Below are positions 54,903-64,000 of a stretch of DNA of 64,000 bases, piece after piece (position 1 is the first letter of the stretch; each line of letters begins with the position of its first letter). The notes beneath the pieces are model-generated. The model saw only the letters and a program-made list of their open reading frames with translations. It was not told the DNA's origin and ran no database searches. The DNA is taken from contig JAPPNK010000021.1 in NCBI GenBank assembly GCA_028818695.1, positions 62,001-126,000 of the forward strand. The letters are read 5' to 3'. The position numbers and the translations under genes are program-made. Source of the stretch: Candidatus Poribacteria bacterium. Lineage in GTDB: Bacteria > Poribacteria > WGA-4E > GCA-2687025.

Positions 54903-55682
54903 TTAGCGAGCTGCCGTCACCACCATCAACGCGACGCTGGCTGCCAAGAACGAAAGCACGCCAACTGTGCGCTTATTCTGGTGGACCTCGCCGATCGGAT
55001 TCACCGGCGCATGCAGTTCCATCATTTTTGCGGCAAGCTCTTCCACCGCTTTTTGACGAGTCATCTCATGCTTCTCAACCGAACTCATGAGCGTCGCCAG
55101 TTCCTTTTTCAAGGCGTCCAGCTCCGACTTCGTCATTTTATGCTGCTCTTGAGTTCTGTTCGACAGCTTATCCACCTTTGAAGAGATCGTCTTGCTGAGC
55201 TGGTTGATCCTCTTCTCAACGGAGCTCAGATCCATCGGGTGGATGGAATCAAGCTTTTTCAGCAACTTGGAGAAGTCCTCGTCGTGGAGATGCGAGTCCA
55301 AATGCTCCATCTCTTCCTTGAGATCCGCCAGTTGTTTTTGAGCCTTGGAAAGCCGCTCGCTCAATTTGTTCAGCATCTCTTCAATCATCGGAGTCGGCAC
55401 TTCCACCTCCGGCTCAGGCTCTGGCATCGGCTCCATCACTGTCCCAGGGATATTCAGAACCTCGCCTGGATAGATCCAGTGCGGATCGCCGGAACGGAGA
55501 TCGTTGATTTCTACCCATTCCGGAAAACGCAGCGCGTCGCCAAGATGCTCCTGGGAAAGATCCCACAACGTGTCGCCTTTTTTCACGGTCAAGGTTTCGT
55601 ACATCCCCGCAACCAGAGGGGCGCCAACCGCCAGCGCAAGCGCGGCAGCGGCAATCATTTGAAAACCTCTACGCCTCATCAT
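54903..55682 (-). CDS. LysM / coiled-coil protein with C-terminal membrane anchor
   Basis: The start at 55682 (259 residues) follows AAGGAG; the frame is open to 55847. A signal peptide ends near residue 25. A LysM domain spans about 28-80 (TVKKGDTLWDLSQEHLG ... IYPGEVLNIP), binding peptidoglycan. A Pro/Glu linker leads to a long coiled coil (about 100-225) and a hydrophobic segment (about 236-256) just before the C-terminus. It could bridge peptidoglycan and a membrane. It lies 35 bases after the PorV/PorQ-like gene and ends the unit of the giant T9SS-type protein. Confidence 0.8.
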   Translation of the reverse strand: MMRRRGFQMIAAAALALAVGAPLVAGMYETLTVKKGDTLWDLSQEHLGDALRFPEWVEINDLRSGDPHWIYPGEVLNIPGTVMEPMPEPEPEVEVPTPMIEEMLNKLSERLSKAQKQLADLKEEMEHLDSHLHDEDFSKLLKKLDSIHPMDLSSVEKRINQLSKTISSKVDKLSNRTQEQHKMTKSELDALKKELATLMSSVEKHEMTRQKAVEELAAKMMELHAPVNPIGEVHQNKRTVGVLSFLAASVALMVVTAAR

Positions 55683-55717
55683 ATGAAACTCCTTCTCTGT
55701 CGTCGATCTGCGGCTCA

Positions 55718-56716
55718 TCAATACTGGTAGCCGATGGAAACAAAGTGGCGGGGAACTTCCGCAAGGCTGCTCGCCGCTTGATTGCTCAACTGGTAGGCAT
55801 AGTCCAACGCCAGCGAGCCGAAGTTGACGCCGATGCCAGTGTACCATGCGCTGCGGTCGGAGCTTTGGCTCGTTCCGAGTCTCAGGCAGACCGGATTGAT
55901 GGAGTATTCGACGCCGAATTTGACAAGCCGCGTCGATTCTCCGCCGGCATTGATGAGGTTGACAAGCATCTGCTCAATTTCAGCCGCCATCAGGACGCCG
56001 TCGTAGGACGGATAGGTCACCGCGACGCCCGCCGAAATGATCGGCTCGGTTTCGCCTTCGCCAAGCTTTCCGCCAAGGTTCCGCGCCGACAGCCCGTAAT
56101 GAAGCGTATCAGCAATCAGCCCCTGAACGCCGAGCGTCACGCCGCCGAACCCGGAAGCGCTTGCGTCGTCAGGATAGTCCTCATCCACGCCGTCAAACTT
56201 GTCAAACAGCATTCCAACTGCCAGCCCAAACTGAAACTCGTCGCTGACCTTATGGCCGTACGCCAGGTCAACGGCGTTGCTTGCATAGCCGAGCGAGCCG
56301 TGTGTATTGCCTTGTAGATCGGTGAGCTCAAAGGGGGCGTCGTCGCTGTCTCCGACGCTCACATTTCGCCATGAAATTCCCAAAGAGCCGTTTTCTCCGC
56401 CCACGTATCCGAGCGCGACCCCGAAGGCGTTTCGTCGTATATCCAGCGGGCTATCTTGTGTGAATATCGCCAACTCGGTATCTGTGCTTCCACCCAGCCC
56501 CGCAGGGTTGGTGGTAATTGCTGGAACGCCGGCGGCGAGGGGCGAGAACGCTTGGAGAGCGATTGCCCGGGCGCCTTGCCCTGGGAAGAGCCAGGAGGCT
56601 CCGTGTCGCGTTCCCAGCGTCTCGTCTTCCGCTGTTGCCACAGCGGCGTATCCAATCAGCGCCGACGTTGCGAGCGCAAACGCGGCTAACTTTGTCCATT
56701 TTCTTCCGTCAATCAT
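55718..56716 (-). CDS. PorV/PorQ-like outer-membrane beta-barrel protein
   Basis: 332 residues with a signal peptide (about 1-28) and a GGAG site. The N-terminal pattern GASWLFPGQGARAIALQAFSP followed by NPAGLG is that of the PorV/PorQ family (conserved R--A--G-A---NPAGL), and the rest is a barrel of about 14 strands ending FVSIGYQY with an aromatic C-terminus. PorV shuttles or anchors T9SS cargo at the cell surface; PorQ belongs to the same fold family. It sits 73 bases downstream of the gene for a protein with a T9SS-type sorting domain, a telling neighbour. Confidence 0.82.
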   Translation of the reverse strand: MIDGRKWTKLAAFALATSALIGYAAVATAEDETLGTRHGASWLFPGQGARAIALQAFSPLAAGVPAITTNPAGLGGSTDTELAIFTQDSPLDIRRNAFGVALGYVGGENGSLGISWRNVSVGDSDDAPFELTDLQGNTHGSLGYASNAVDLAYGHKVSDEFQFGLAVGMLFDKFDGVDEDYPDDASASGFGGVTLGVQGLIADTLHYGLSARNLGGKLGEGETEPIISAGVAVTYPSYDGVLMAAEIEQMLVNLINAGGESTRLVKFGVEYSINPVCLRLGTSQSSDRSAWYTGIGVNFGSLALDYAYQLSNQAASSLAEVPRHFVSIGYQY

Positions 56717-56789
56717 CAGACGCTCCTATGTATGTCTGCGCGAAGGTGAAAGGGGCGGGGGCTGATTGCGCCAGCCCCCGCGTTCCTTG

Positions 56790-59700
56790 TTATCTGATTT
56801 TCGCCATCTTGACGATCTTGACAACCCGCTCCCGATCGGCCGCGTCCACAATCACTTGGCAAATGTAAACGCCGCGTCCGTAGTTGCAGATCTCTTGACT
56901 CAGGTCAATCGCATGGCGGCCCGGAAGCAGTATCTGACCCGGCCGCTCTGCCACAAGCCGTCCGTTCAGGTCGTATATGCGAACCCGCACTTCGGCTTCC
57001 TTGCCGAGACCGACCCAGACAGCCACATCTTTCTCAAACGGGTTCGGAACGACGCGAACCGGTATGGTGATCGCCTCTTCCTCTTCAACGATGAAGCTCC
57101 AGGAATGCTCCGTCGCATTGCCCAGATTGTCTGCGATCGAGACCGTCGCGGTGTAGATGCCGGCTCGCAGAACATTCTGCGCCATCCATGCGACGCCTGA
57201 TTCTGTGCGGCTTTCAATCGTTCCCGCTACGCGGTTGCCGTTCAGAGTCACGGTCAGCTCAACCGAATCCACATCAATGCCCGAATCCGCATCGATGTAG
57301 TAGGCGCTCACAACCACATCTGTCCGCGCCGCCACGTTCTTGCCGACTTTTTCGCCGTCCCTCGGAGCGACTGACAAGATGCTTGGAGGCGTGGTTTCAA
57401 TCGTGAATGTCCAGCTTGTCGACGTTTCGTTTCCGAGCGCGTCCGCAAGCGTCAACATCACTTCATGCGTTCCTGTCGCCAGATCAGCGCTGGGCTGATA
57501 CGAGACGCTCGAATCGGTTACATCGGCGTTCACAGCCGCTCCGTCGACCATCAGCACAACGCTGTCGGCGTCTACGCCGGCAAGGTTGTCGGTGAAGGTC
57601 GCCGCGATGAGCGGCCGCAGCGACCGAACATATCCGGCGGGAGTCATCGTTACGATCGTCGGCGGGATCATATCGATCTCAACCAAGAAGCTGTATTGAG
57701 CCGACGCCTTATTCCCGTGTTCATCGGTCGCAGTCACAACCACCGTATGGCTTCCTTGCGAAAGCCCGTCCACCGGCAGGTGCGCCCGCGAGTTGTCAAT
57801 GATTTCCGCCGCGTCCATCGCGGCTCCGCCGTCAACCGAGAAGGTCACGCTGTCCACCTCTGAGTCGTCAAAGAAGTTGACCGCCAGCGTCGTGTCAGCC
57901 GTTCGGACAACCCCTGTCGGGGAGATGGATGTGATGATCGGCGCCGTCGTATCAAGCGATACCGTGAATTGGTATTCGGCTGAGCCGACATTGCCATGCT
58001 CATCCGTCGCTGTCACCATCACCATGTGGTCGCCGTCCGATAGACCTGTCACCGGCAACCGCGCCATCGTGTTGTCCGAGATGCTCGCCGCGTCCATCGC
58101 GTCGCCGCCGTCAACCGAGAAGGTCACGCTCGTCACATTGGAGGCGTCCGAGAAGACGACCGCCAGCGTCGTATCAGCCGATTCCACCGTTCCTGTCGGA
58201 GACACCGTCGTGATGACCGGAGGCTCAAGATCCAGCGACACGGTGAACTGATATTCGGCTGAGCCGACATTCCCATGCTCATCCGTCGCTGTCACCATCA
58301 CCATGTGGTCGCCGTCCGAAAGACCCGTCACATCCAGCGTTGCCGAAGTGTTGTCTTCCGAAATCATAGCGTCCATCGCGGCTCCCCCGTCAACAGAGAA
58401 GGTCACGCTTGTCACCATGGAAGCGTCCGACAAGGAAACCGCCAGCGTCGCGTCGGGCATCTCAACAACCCCTGTCGGAGAAACCGTCGTGATGACCGGA
58501 GGCTCAAGATCCAGCGAAACCGTGAACTGATATTCGGCAGAGCCGACATTACCATGCTCATCCGTCGCCGTCACCATCACCATGTGGTCGCCGTCCGAAA
58601 GATCCGTCACATCCAGCGTTGCCGAAGTGTTGTCGTCCGAAATCATAGCGTCCATCGCGTCCCCGCCGTCAACAGAGAAGGTCACGCTTGTCACCATGGA
58701 AGCGTCCGACAAGGAAACCGCCAGCGTCGCGTCGGGCATCTCAACAACCCCTGTCGGAGAAACCGTCGTGATGACCGGAGGCTCAAGATCCAGCGAAACC
58801 GTGAACTGATATTCGGCAGAGCCGACATTACCATGCTCATCCGTCGCCGTCACCATCACCATATGGTCGCCGTCCGAAAGACCCGTCACATCCAGCGTTG
58901 CCGAAGTGTTGTCTTCCGAAATCATAGCGTCCATCGCGGCTCCCCCGTCAACAGAGAAGGTCACGCTTGTCACCATGGAAGCGTCCGACAAGGAAACCGC
59001 CAGCGTCGCGTCGGGCATCTCAACAACCCCTGTCGGAGAAACCGTCGTGATGACCGGAGGCTCAAGATCCAGCGAAACCGTGAACTGATACTCGGCTGAG
59101 CCGACATTCCCATGTTCATCCATCGCCGTCACCATCACCATATGGTCGCCATCCGAAAGACCTGTCACATCCAGCGTTGCCGAAGTGTTGTCGTCCGAAA
59201 TCATAGCGTCCATCGCGTCCCCGCCGTCAACAGAGAAGGTCACGCTTGTCACCATGGAAGCGTCCGACAAGGAAACCGCCAGCGTCGCGTCGGGCATCTC
59301 AACAACCCCTGTCGGAGAAACCGTCGTGATGACCGGAGGCTCAAGATCCAGCGAAACCGTGAACTGATATTCGGCTGAGCCGACATTCCCATGTTCATCC
59401 ATCGCCGTCACCATCACCATGTGGTCGCCGTCCGAAAGACCCGTCACATCCAGCGTTGCCGAAGTGTTGTCTTCCGAAATCATAGCGTCCATCGCGGCTC
59501 CCCCGTCAACAGAGAAGGTCACGCTTGTCACCATGGAAGCGTCCGACAAGGAAACCGCCAGCGTCGCGTCGGGCATCTCAACAACCCCTGTCGGAGAAAC
59601 CGTCGTGATGACCGGAGGCTCAAGATCCAGCGAAACCGTGAACTGATATTCGGCTGAGCCGACATTCCCATGTTCATCCATCGCCGTCACCATCACCATG

Positions 59701-62700
59701 TGGTCGCCGTCCGAAAGACCCATCACATCCAGCGTTGCCGAAGTGTTGTCGTCCGAAATCATAGCGTCCATCGCGTCCCCGCCGTCAACAGAGAAGGTCA
59801 CGCTTGTCACCATGGAAGCGTCCGACAAGGAAACCGCCAGCGTCGCGTCGGGCATCTCAACAACCCCTGTCGGAGAAACCGTCGTGATGACCGGAGGCTC
59901 AAGATCCAGCGAAACCGTGAACTGATACTCGGCAAAGCCGACATTCCCATGTTCATCCGTCGCCGTCACCATCACCGTGTGGCCGCCGTCCGAAAGACCC
60001 GTCACATCCAGCGTCGCCGAGGTGTTGCCAGCCAATTCCCCATTTAGGATCGCTGACAGCAACGACAACGGCACGCCGACTTGATCTAGCGCCGACATCA
60101 CTTCGGGCAATTCCAACAGCTGCAGAAGCGTCTCTCTTGTGTAGAGATCTCCCTGAGCCAGAATCTCCTCTGTTGTCGGCAGCCCGTTTGCCACAAGCAA
60201 ACCGTCCAATACCGGCGTTCCTATCAGCGACACAACCAAATTAGCCGCGCTTTGAGCGTCAAGCGCCAAGCCGACAACCGCGTCCATAGCGTCGCCGCCG
60301 TCCACAGCGAAGGTCACGCTCGTCACCTTAGAGGCGTCGGAGAAGACCACTGCCAGCGTTGTATCGGGCGATTCCACAACTCCTGTCGGAGAGAACGCTG
60401 TAATAACAGGTGCTTCCAGATCCAGCGACACCGTGAAATGATATTCGGCTGAGCCGACATTCCCATGCTCATCCGTCGCCGTCACCATCACCATGTGATC
60501 GCCGTCCGAAAGACCCGTCACATCTAACGTTGCCGAGGTGTTGTTGGCAATCACTGCCTCCATCGCCTCGCCGCCGTCAACGGCAAAGGTCACGCTCATC
60601 ACTTCGGAAGCGTCCGAGAAGGTCGCCGCCAATGTCGCATCAGGCATCTCAACAACGCCTGTCGGAGAGAACGCCGTGATAACCGGCGGCTCCAGATCCA
60701 ACGAAACCGTGAAGCTGAACTGCCCAGAGCCGACATTTCCAAGCGCGTCCGTTGCCGTCACAACCACCGTATGGCTGCCGTCGGCAAGTCCTGTCACTGC
60801 CAGCGTTGCCGAGGTGTTGTCGGCAATCTCGTCAGCGTCCATCGGTTCGCCATCGTCAACTGTGAAGGTAACGCTCGTCACTTCCATCTCGTCATAGAAG
60901 GTCGCACTCAGCGTCGTATCCGCCGTTTCGATGGTTCCCGTCGGCGAGAACTCTGTGATGACAGGCGGATTGTCGTCCACATATACCGTGAACTCCCATG
61001 ATACAGGCGATTCGTTGCCTTCGACGTCCGCGACGCTTGCGACGACGCTATATGCGCCGTTCGCCAAGTCTTCGTCCGCGATGAAGCTAACGACGCCGCT
61101 CAATTGCGGTCCGCTGTCCTGCTGCAGATCTTCCATAATTTCGGGCGAGTTCAACGCTTCCAGTATGTCGTCTGCGGTATAGTCTTCGCCCAGATGCAGC
61201 GGAATCGCCTGCAAGGTCGTCGTCCCCGCAACCGCATTGCCTGCGCTGTCGCGAACCTTTATGGAAACGCCCTCAGCGGTCACGCCTGAGTTGTCCTCCG
61301 TGAAGGAGACGCTCACCGTCGGCGTTCGCGTTGATATGATGCCTGTCGGCGAATATGCCGTAACTGTCGGAGCTGTCGCATCCTGTTCAATCACATACAC
61401 AACGCTTACAGTAGCGACATTCCCCGCATAGTCGGTCGCGGTTCCCGTCGCCATGTAGCTGCCGCTTGCGTGGCGAACATCGCTCGGCGTTACGTAGCGG
61501 ATCTGCGGAGCCGCAAACATGAGACCGTCGGTCGTCATGCCATCGGCGTTCACAAGGTCTTCGTTGCCGGCGAGCCGCATATCCGCGTTTCCGCCCGCAA
61601 AGCCTGTGAACTGAACATCTCCGCTCGTCGTGGAAAGCGTCAGCCCGACCGTTACGATGCCTGTCGGATCCTCATAGCCTTCCGACAAGATCGTCGGCCG
61701 CGTATTAACAGCAGTTCCGGAGGCAGGCGCCTCAATCGTAAGCGGAGGAGCCGTGTTGTCAACGGTGAACGCAACAGGCGCCAGCGGCGCAAACACATTC
61801 GGGCTAGCGGCAAGCACGATACGGACATAGTACTCGCCGTCCGCCAAACCGCTCACATCCAACGGCAGCTGGAATGCGCCGTTTTCGCCCACCGCCACCA
61901 TCGGCGTCGCGTCAACAAGGGCTTCGTCCATCAGGTCCGCCATGTTGGCAGAGATGTAGGCTTCAGCTGTCATCGCGTTTTCGGTGTCCAGCTCAATCAT
62001 CGTCATTCCGCTGATAGGCCGGTCAGCCTGCGGCGTCGCAAAGGTGCGGTTGTTTGTCATCAAAACGCCGGTCCGCGTCAGGCGGATTGCCTCATACACG
62101 CCCGGATCATCAGGCAGCAGCCCGCTGATCAGGATGTTGGCGATGTTTGCGACGACTGTCGTATCCATCACGGTCAACTCTTGGTTGCCTGAGGCGTCCG
62201 TTGCGAGAACAGCGAGGCGAAGCGCTCCGTTCGGGAATGCTGTCGAGTCAAACACAAAGCTGTAACTCTCTTGACCTTCAACCACAGGAGCCGCGTCGCC
62301 AAGCATATCCATCACGGCGCCGCTTTCATCCACAACAACCAGCGCGACCTCGCCGCCCTCGATCGTCAGATAGCCAGCCGTCACGCTCGCAGTGATGCGA
62401 ACATCGGAGCGAACCGTGTAGGAGCCGTCCTCATTCGCGTCCACCGCTTCAAAGGTTCCCGGCGTCTTCGCTTCGCGTTCCACCATCGTCACAACCGTTG
62501 AGGAGATTGGCGGGACATCGTCCACGTTGTCGACAGGTATCGTCAGCGTTTCTGACATATACGCCGTGCCGCCCTCTCCCATCAGAGAGGCGCGGATCAT
62601 ATACGGATTGTCGTCCATAGAAGCGTCGCGCGCTTCCGGCTCCATATTTTCAACCGTGTCCTCAACCATCGTCGTGTCCCAGACCCCCGTCCAGGTGGTT

Positions 62701-64000
62701 CGGTTCACGCCGACTTCAGGCGTCTCGCCAGCCATCATATGGTCATTTTCTGGGATCGTTCCCGCTTCGGGCCCGCCCATCTCCATCGCAAGCGGCGAGA
62801 ATGTTTGCCCGCCGTCCGCGCTGATTTCCAACACAATCGAAGGCGCTTTCGGCAGCATGTTGAACGGCGTATCGACCGTCAACACCAGCTGATCGCGCGC
62901 TCCGCCGCTGTCCGGACTGACAGAAGTGCCTTCAGCCTGCGCAGCCGCAAACGCCAGCACCTCCGGCGCAACCGGTATCGGCAAAGCGTCCACAACCAAG
63001 ACTGTTTCAGGCCCGACGCCGCTGATCATCAGCCTATTCTCAGCCATAACGCGCAGACGATATTCCGTCACACCGCTCGTCACCAGCTGAACGCCATCGA
63101 TCATATGAGACGTCATGTCTGACATCCAAGAAGCGTCCACAGCAGCCAAATCGGCCTCTTCATATACTTTCAGATCTGTCCAAGTAGCTCCCCCGTCTGT
63201 CGAACTTTGGAGCGCCACTCTCGTCAACGGAATGGAGACATCCCGCAAACTGCGTATCGTCACATTCGCTTGAGTCGTATCCGACCAGATGCGGAAATCA
63301 TCCGCCGCGACCGAGCCGTCTTTCGGCACATCAGCCGAGATATAACGTTCCGCTTCGTTGCCCTTCAAGTTCCCGATGCCCAGGTAGGACACATTGAACT
63401 CGCCGACCGTTCGCGGAACGACCTCAACTGCCTGTGGATTCGACATGCTCATGTTGCTGAACTGGTCAATGGAAACCGCTCGAATCAAGTAGCTGCCGAC
63501 CTGCGGATAGTCCATCATTTCCGTGCGGACCATTTCAGGTCCGATGCGTCCGAGCAATCCGCCCGCAATCTGGTTCGCATAGACGATCAACGGCAGGAAA
63601 TTGTCGTTCGCCAAGCCCTCCATGATAGGGGTCACGCTCATGTTGATGCCAACCGTCGTCCAGAAATCGACTGTCGGCTCGCCAGTGACCGGGCGGACTT
63701 GGAAGATAACGCTGGTGCGGTCGTAGATGTCCGCGCCGCCGGTCATCGCTTCCGCTGTCAGCGACAACGCGCCCTCATTGTTGGCGTTTGTCGTCACAAC
63801 CGCGCCGTTCTCATCTATATAATGAGTTGCGCCGTTGACCGCTTCCACGGTCACATCAGAGACCGGCTCAGGCGTCCGGTTGATGCTCAGAGGCCTCGTT
63901 CCGCCGTCAAACCCTGGCTCGCCGTCCACCGTGACGCTCACTTCGTAGTCGCCGTCAGGGATTTGGTTCAGGTCAAAGTTCAGAGTCCAGAGGCCGTCCG
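56790..64000 (-). CDS. Giant secreted Ig-like repeat protein with T9SS-type C-terminal sorting domain (partial)
   Basis: At least 2,400 residues; the frame stays open to the window edge, so the N-terminus and start are missing. From the visible N-terminal side come mixed fibronectin/Ig-like domains, then about twelve Ig-like units of about 93 residues (PPVIT--SPTG at the start, DEHGNVGSAEYQFTV at the end), six of them nearly identical. The last about 90 residues read PVRVVPNPFEKDV, then VRIYDLNGRLV, GRHAIDLS, GVYICQV and a basic KIVKMAKIR end: the pattern of a type A T9SS sorting domain, which directs export and surface attachment. The gene heads a unit with the PorV/PorQ-like and LysM genes. 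Confidence 0.88.
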   Translation of the reverse strand, partial: DGLWTLNFDLNQIPDGDYEVSVTVDGEPGFDGGTRPLSINRTPEPVSDVTVEAVNGATHYIDENGAVVTTNANNEGALSLTAEAMTGGADIYDRTSVIFQVRPVTGEPTVDFWTTVGINMSVTPIMEGLANDNFLPLIVYANQIAGGLLGRIGPEMVRTEMMDYPQVGSYLIRAVSIDQFSNMSMSNPQAVEVVPRTVGEFNVSYLGIGNLKGNEAERYISADVPKDGSVAADDFRIWSDTTQANVTIRSLRDVSIPLTRVALQSSTDGGATWTDLKVYEEADLAAVDASWMSDMTSHMIDGVQLVTSGVTEYRLRVMAENRLMISGVGPETVLVVDALPIPVAPEVLAFAAAQAEGTSVSPDSGGARDQLVLTVDTPFNMLPKAPSIVLEISADGGQTFSPLAMEMGGPEAGTIPENDHMMAGETPEVGVNRTTWTGVWDTTMVEDTVENMEPEARDASMDDNPYMIRASLMGEGGTAYMSETLTIPVDNVDDVPPISSTVVTMVEREAKTPGTFEAVDANEDGSYTVRSDVRITASVTAGYLTIEGGEVALVVVDESGAVMDMLGDAAPVVEGQESYSFVFDSTAFPNGALRLAVLATDASGNQELTVMDTTVVANIANILISGLLPDDPGVYEAIRLTRTGVLMTNNRTFATPQADRPISGMTMIELDTENAMTAEAYISANMADLMDEALVDATPMVAVGENGAFQLPLDVSGLADGEYYVRIVLAASPNVFAPLAPVAFTVDNTAPPLTIEAPASGTAVNTRPTILSEGYEDPTGIVTVGLTLSTTSGDVQFTGFAGGNADMRLAGNEDLVNADGMTTDGLMFAAPQIRYVTPSDVRHASGSYMATGTATDYAGNVATVSVVYVIEQDATAPTVTAYSPTGIISTRTPTVSVSFTEDNSGVTAEGVSIKVRDSAGNAVAGTTTLQAIPLHLGEDYTADDILEALNSPEIMEDLQQDSGPQLSGVVSFIADEDLANGAYSVVASVADVEGNESPVSWEFTVYVDDNPPVITEFSPTGTIETADTTLSATFYDEMEVTSVTFTVDDGEPMDADEIADNTSATLAVTGLADGSHTVVVTATDALGNVGSGQFSFTVSLDLEPPVITAFSPTGVVEMPDATLAATFSDASEVMSVTFAVDGGEAMEAVIANNTSATLDVTGLSDGDHMVMVTATDEHGNVGSAEYHFTVSLDLEAPVITAFSPTGVVESPDTTLAVVFSDASKVTSVTFAVDGGDAMDAVVGLALDAQSAANLVVSLIGTPVLDGLLVANGLPTTEEILAQGDLYTRETLLQLLELPEVMSALDQVGVPLSLLSAILNGELAGNTSATLDVTGLSDGGHTVMVTATDEHGNVGFAEYQFTVSLDLEPPVITTVSPTGVVEMPDATLAVSLSDASMVTSVTFSVDGGDAMDAMISDDNTSATLDVMGLSDGDHMVMVTAMDEHGNVGSAEYQFTVSLDLEPPVITTVSPTGVVEMPDATLAVSLSDASMVTSVTFSVDGGAAMDAMISEDNTSATLDVTGLSDGDHMVMVTAMDEHGNVGSAEYQFTVSLDLEPPVITTVSPTGVVEMPDATLAVSLSDASMVTSVTFSVDGGDAMDAMISDDNTSATLDVTGLSDGDHMVMVTAMDEHGNVGSAEYQFTVSLDLEPPVITTVSPTGVVEMPDATLAVSLSDASMVTSVTFSVDGGAAMDAMISEDNTSATLDVTGLSDGDHMVMVTATDEHGNVGSAEYQFTVSLDLEPPVITTVSPTGVVEMPDATLAVSLSDASMVTSVTFSVDGGDAMDAMISDDNTSATLDVTDLSDGDHMVMVTATDEHGNVGSAEYQFTVSLDLEPPVITTVSPTGVVEMPDATLAVSLSDASMVTSVTFSVDGGAAMDAMISEDNTSATLDVTGLSDGDHMVMVTATDEHGNVGSAEYQFTVSLDLEPPVITTVSPTGTVESADTTLAVVFSDASNVTSVTFSVDGGDAMDAASISDNTMARLPVTGLSDGDHMVMVTATDEHGNVGSAEYQFTVSLDTTAPIITSISPTGVVRTADTTLAVNFFDDSEVDSVTFSVDGGAAMDAAEIIDNSRAHLPVDGLSQGSHTVVVTATDEHGNKASAQYSFLVEIDMIPPTIVTMTPAGYVRSLRPLIAATFTDNLAGVDADSVVLMVDGAAVNADVTDSSVSYQPSADLATGTHEVMLTLADALGNETSTSWTFTIETTPPSILSVAPRDGEKVGKNVAARTDVVVSAYYIDADSGIDVDSVELTVTLNGNRVAGTIESRTESGVAWMAQNVLRAGIYTATVSIADNLGNATEHSWSFIVEEEEAITIPVRVVPNPFEKDVAVWVGLGKEAEVRVRIYDLNGRLVAERPGQILLPGRHAIDLSQEICNYGRGVYICQVIVDAADRERVVKIVKMAKIR
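58222..59905 (-). repeat. Six tandem 279-base units inside the giant gene
   Basis: The phrase GGCTCAAGATCCAGCG recurs at 58501, 58780, 59059, 59338, 59617 and 59896, a constant 279-base step (93 codons). The six units between 58222 and 59896 are nearly identical. They alternate between two versions: DAMDAMISDDN and AAMDAMISEDN, so the true period is 558 bases. The flanking units (57670-58220 and 60000-61000) are more diverged. Confidence 0.9.

Noticed and set aside
58222-59905. CRISPR array or satellite DNA
   Set aside because: The unit is 279 bases, in frame, without spacer/repeat structure, and encodes an Ig-like domain.
58275-60047. Plus-strand open frames rich in Arg/His (RRHHHH pattern) across the repeat region
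   Set aside because: They are the antisense of the 279-base Ig units and recur with them; no ribosome-binding site, and the minus-strand frame is clearly the gene.
1-64000. tRNA, rRNA, riboswitch or CRISPR elements
   Set aside because: I looked for conserved cores and repeated spacers and saw none I could support by eye.

Overview
The window is a dense, GC-rich (roughly high-50s percent by eye) stretch of a Gram-negative-type bacterial chromosome. Lipoproteins, Omp85 and other beta-barrel proteins, PpiD and TlpA proteins imply an outer membrane. Two formylglycine-type sulfatases, a phytanoyl-CoA-dioxygenase-like enzyme, a mandelate-racemase-type enolase, a YCF48-like propeller, TPR proteins and pieces of the type IX secretion (T9SS/Por) machinery together suggest an uncultured lineage such as Candidatus Poribacteria or another FCB-related phylum. 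That placement is inference; there is no rRNA or tRNA in the window to settle it.

Layout. 0-2.1 kb (+): the end of a cut-off gene, a ComEA-like helix-hairpin-helix protein and a membrane-anchored unknown. 6.4-2.2 kb (-): pheT-moxR-DUF58, chained by 4-bp overlaps. 8.2-6.5 kb (-): two unknown genes. 15.2-8.3 kb (-): a probable operon of a large carbohydrate-enzyme-like protein, an M60/enhancin-type metallopeptidase, two TlpA-type thioredoxin lipoproteins, a small lipoprotein and a beta-barrel protein. 15.3-18.8 kb (+): an M15-like peptidase and an anchored partner, then decayed DNA: a paralogue remnant, a frameshifted FRG-domain gene and an AT-richer PD-(D/E)XK nuclease gene. 21.8-19.0 kb (-): PpiD-like chaperone and an HTH-MBL fusion, divergent from an Omp85 gene (22.0-23.8 kb) that is followed by an enolase-superfamily gene.

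25.3-29.8 kb is a tandem segmental duplication. Each copy held a TPR gene preceded by a phytanoyl-CoA dioxygenase gene; in the second copy the dioxygenase has collapsed by internal deletion and the TPR gene has expanded. 32.2-29.9 kb (-): an unknown gene and a SNF2 helicase. 32.3-33.3 kb (+): a P1-type peptidase. 38.5-33.3 kb (-): sulfatase, class-IV aminotransferase, unknown, YCF48-like and sugar-isomerase-like genes. 40.2-38.6 kb (-): a duplicated TPR protein. 40.4-52.8 kb (+): a GT-C-like membrane protein, uvrB, a PorY-like kinase, a PorX-like PglZ response regulator, RNase E/G, moaC, an SbcD-like nuclease and a YyaL-like thioredoxin protein. 54.3-52.8 kb (-): a second sulfatase, preceded at 54.8-54.4 kb (-) by a reduced carboxyltransferase-like gene.

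The right end (64.0-54.8 kb, -) is the most striking part: a giant secreted protein of Ig-like repeats with a T9SS-type C-terminal sorting domain, a PorV/PorQ-like beta-barrel protein and a LysM/coiled-coil/transmembrane protein, closed by a clear hairpin terminator. With the PorX/PorY pair about 8 kb away, this suggests a working T9SS outside classical Bacteroidetes; the core translocon genes are not in the window.
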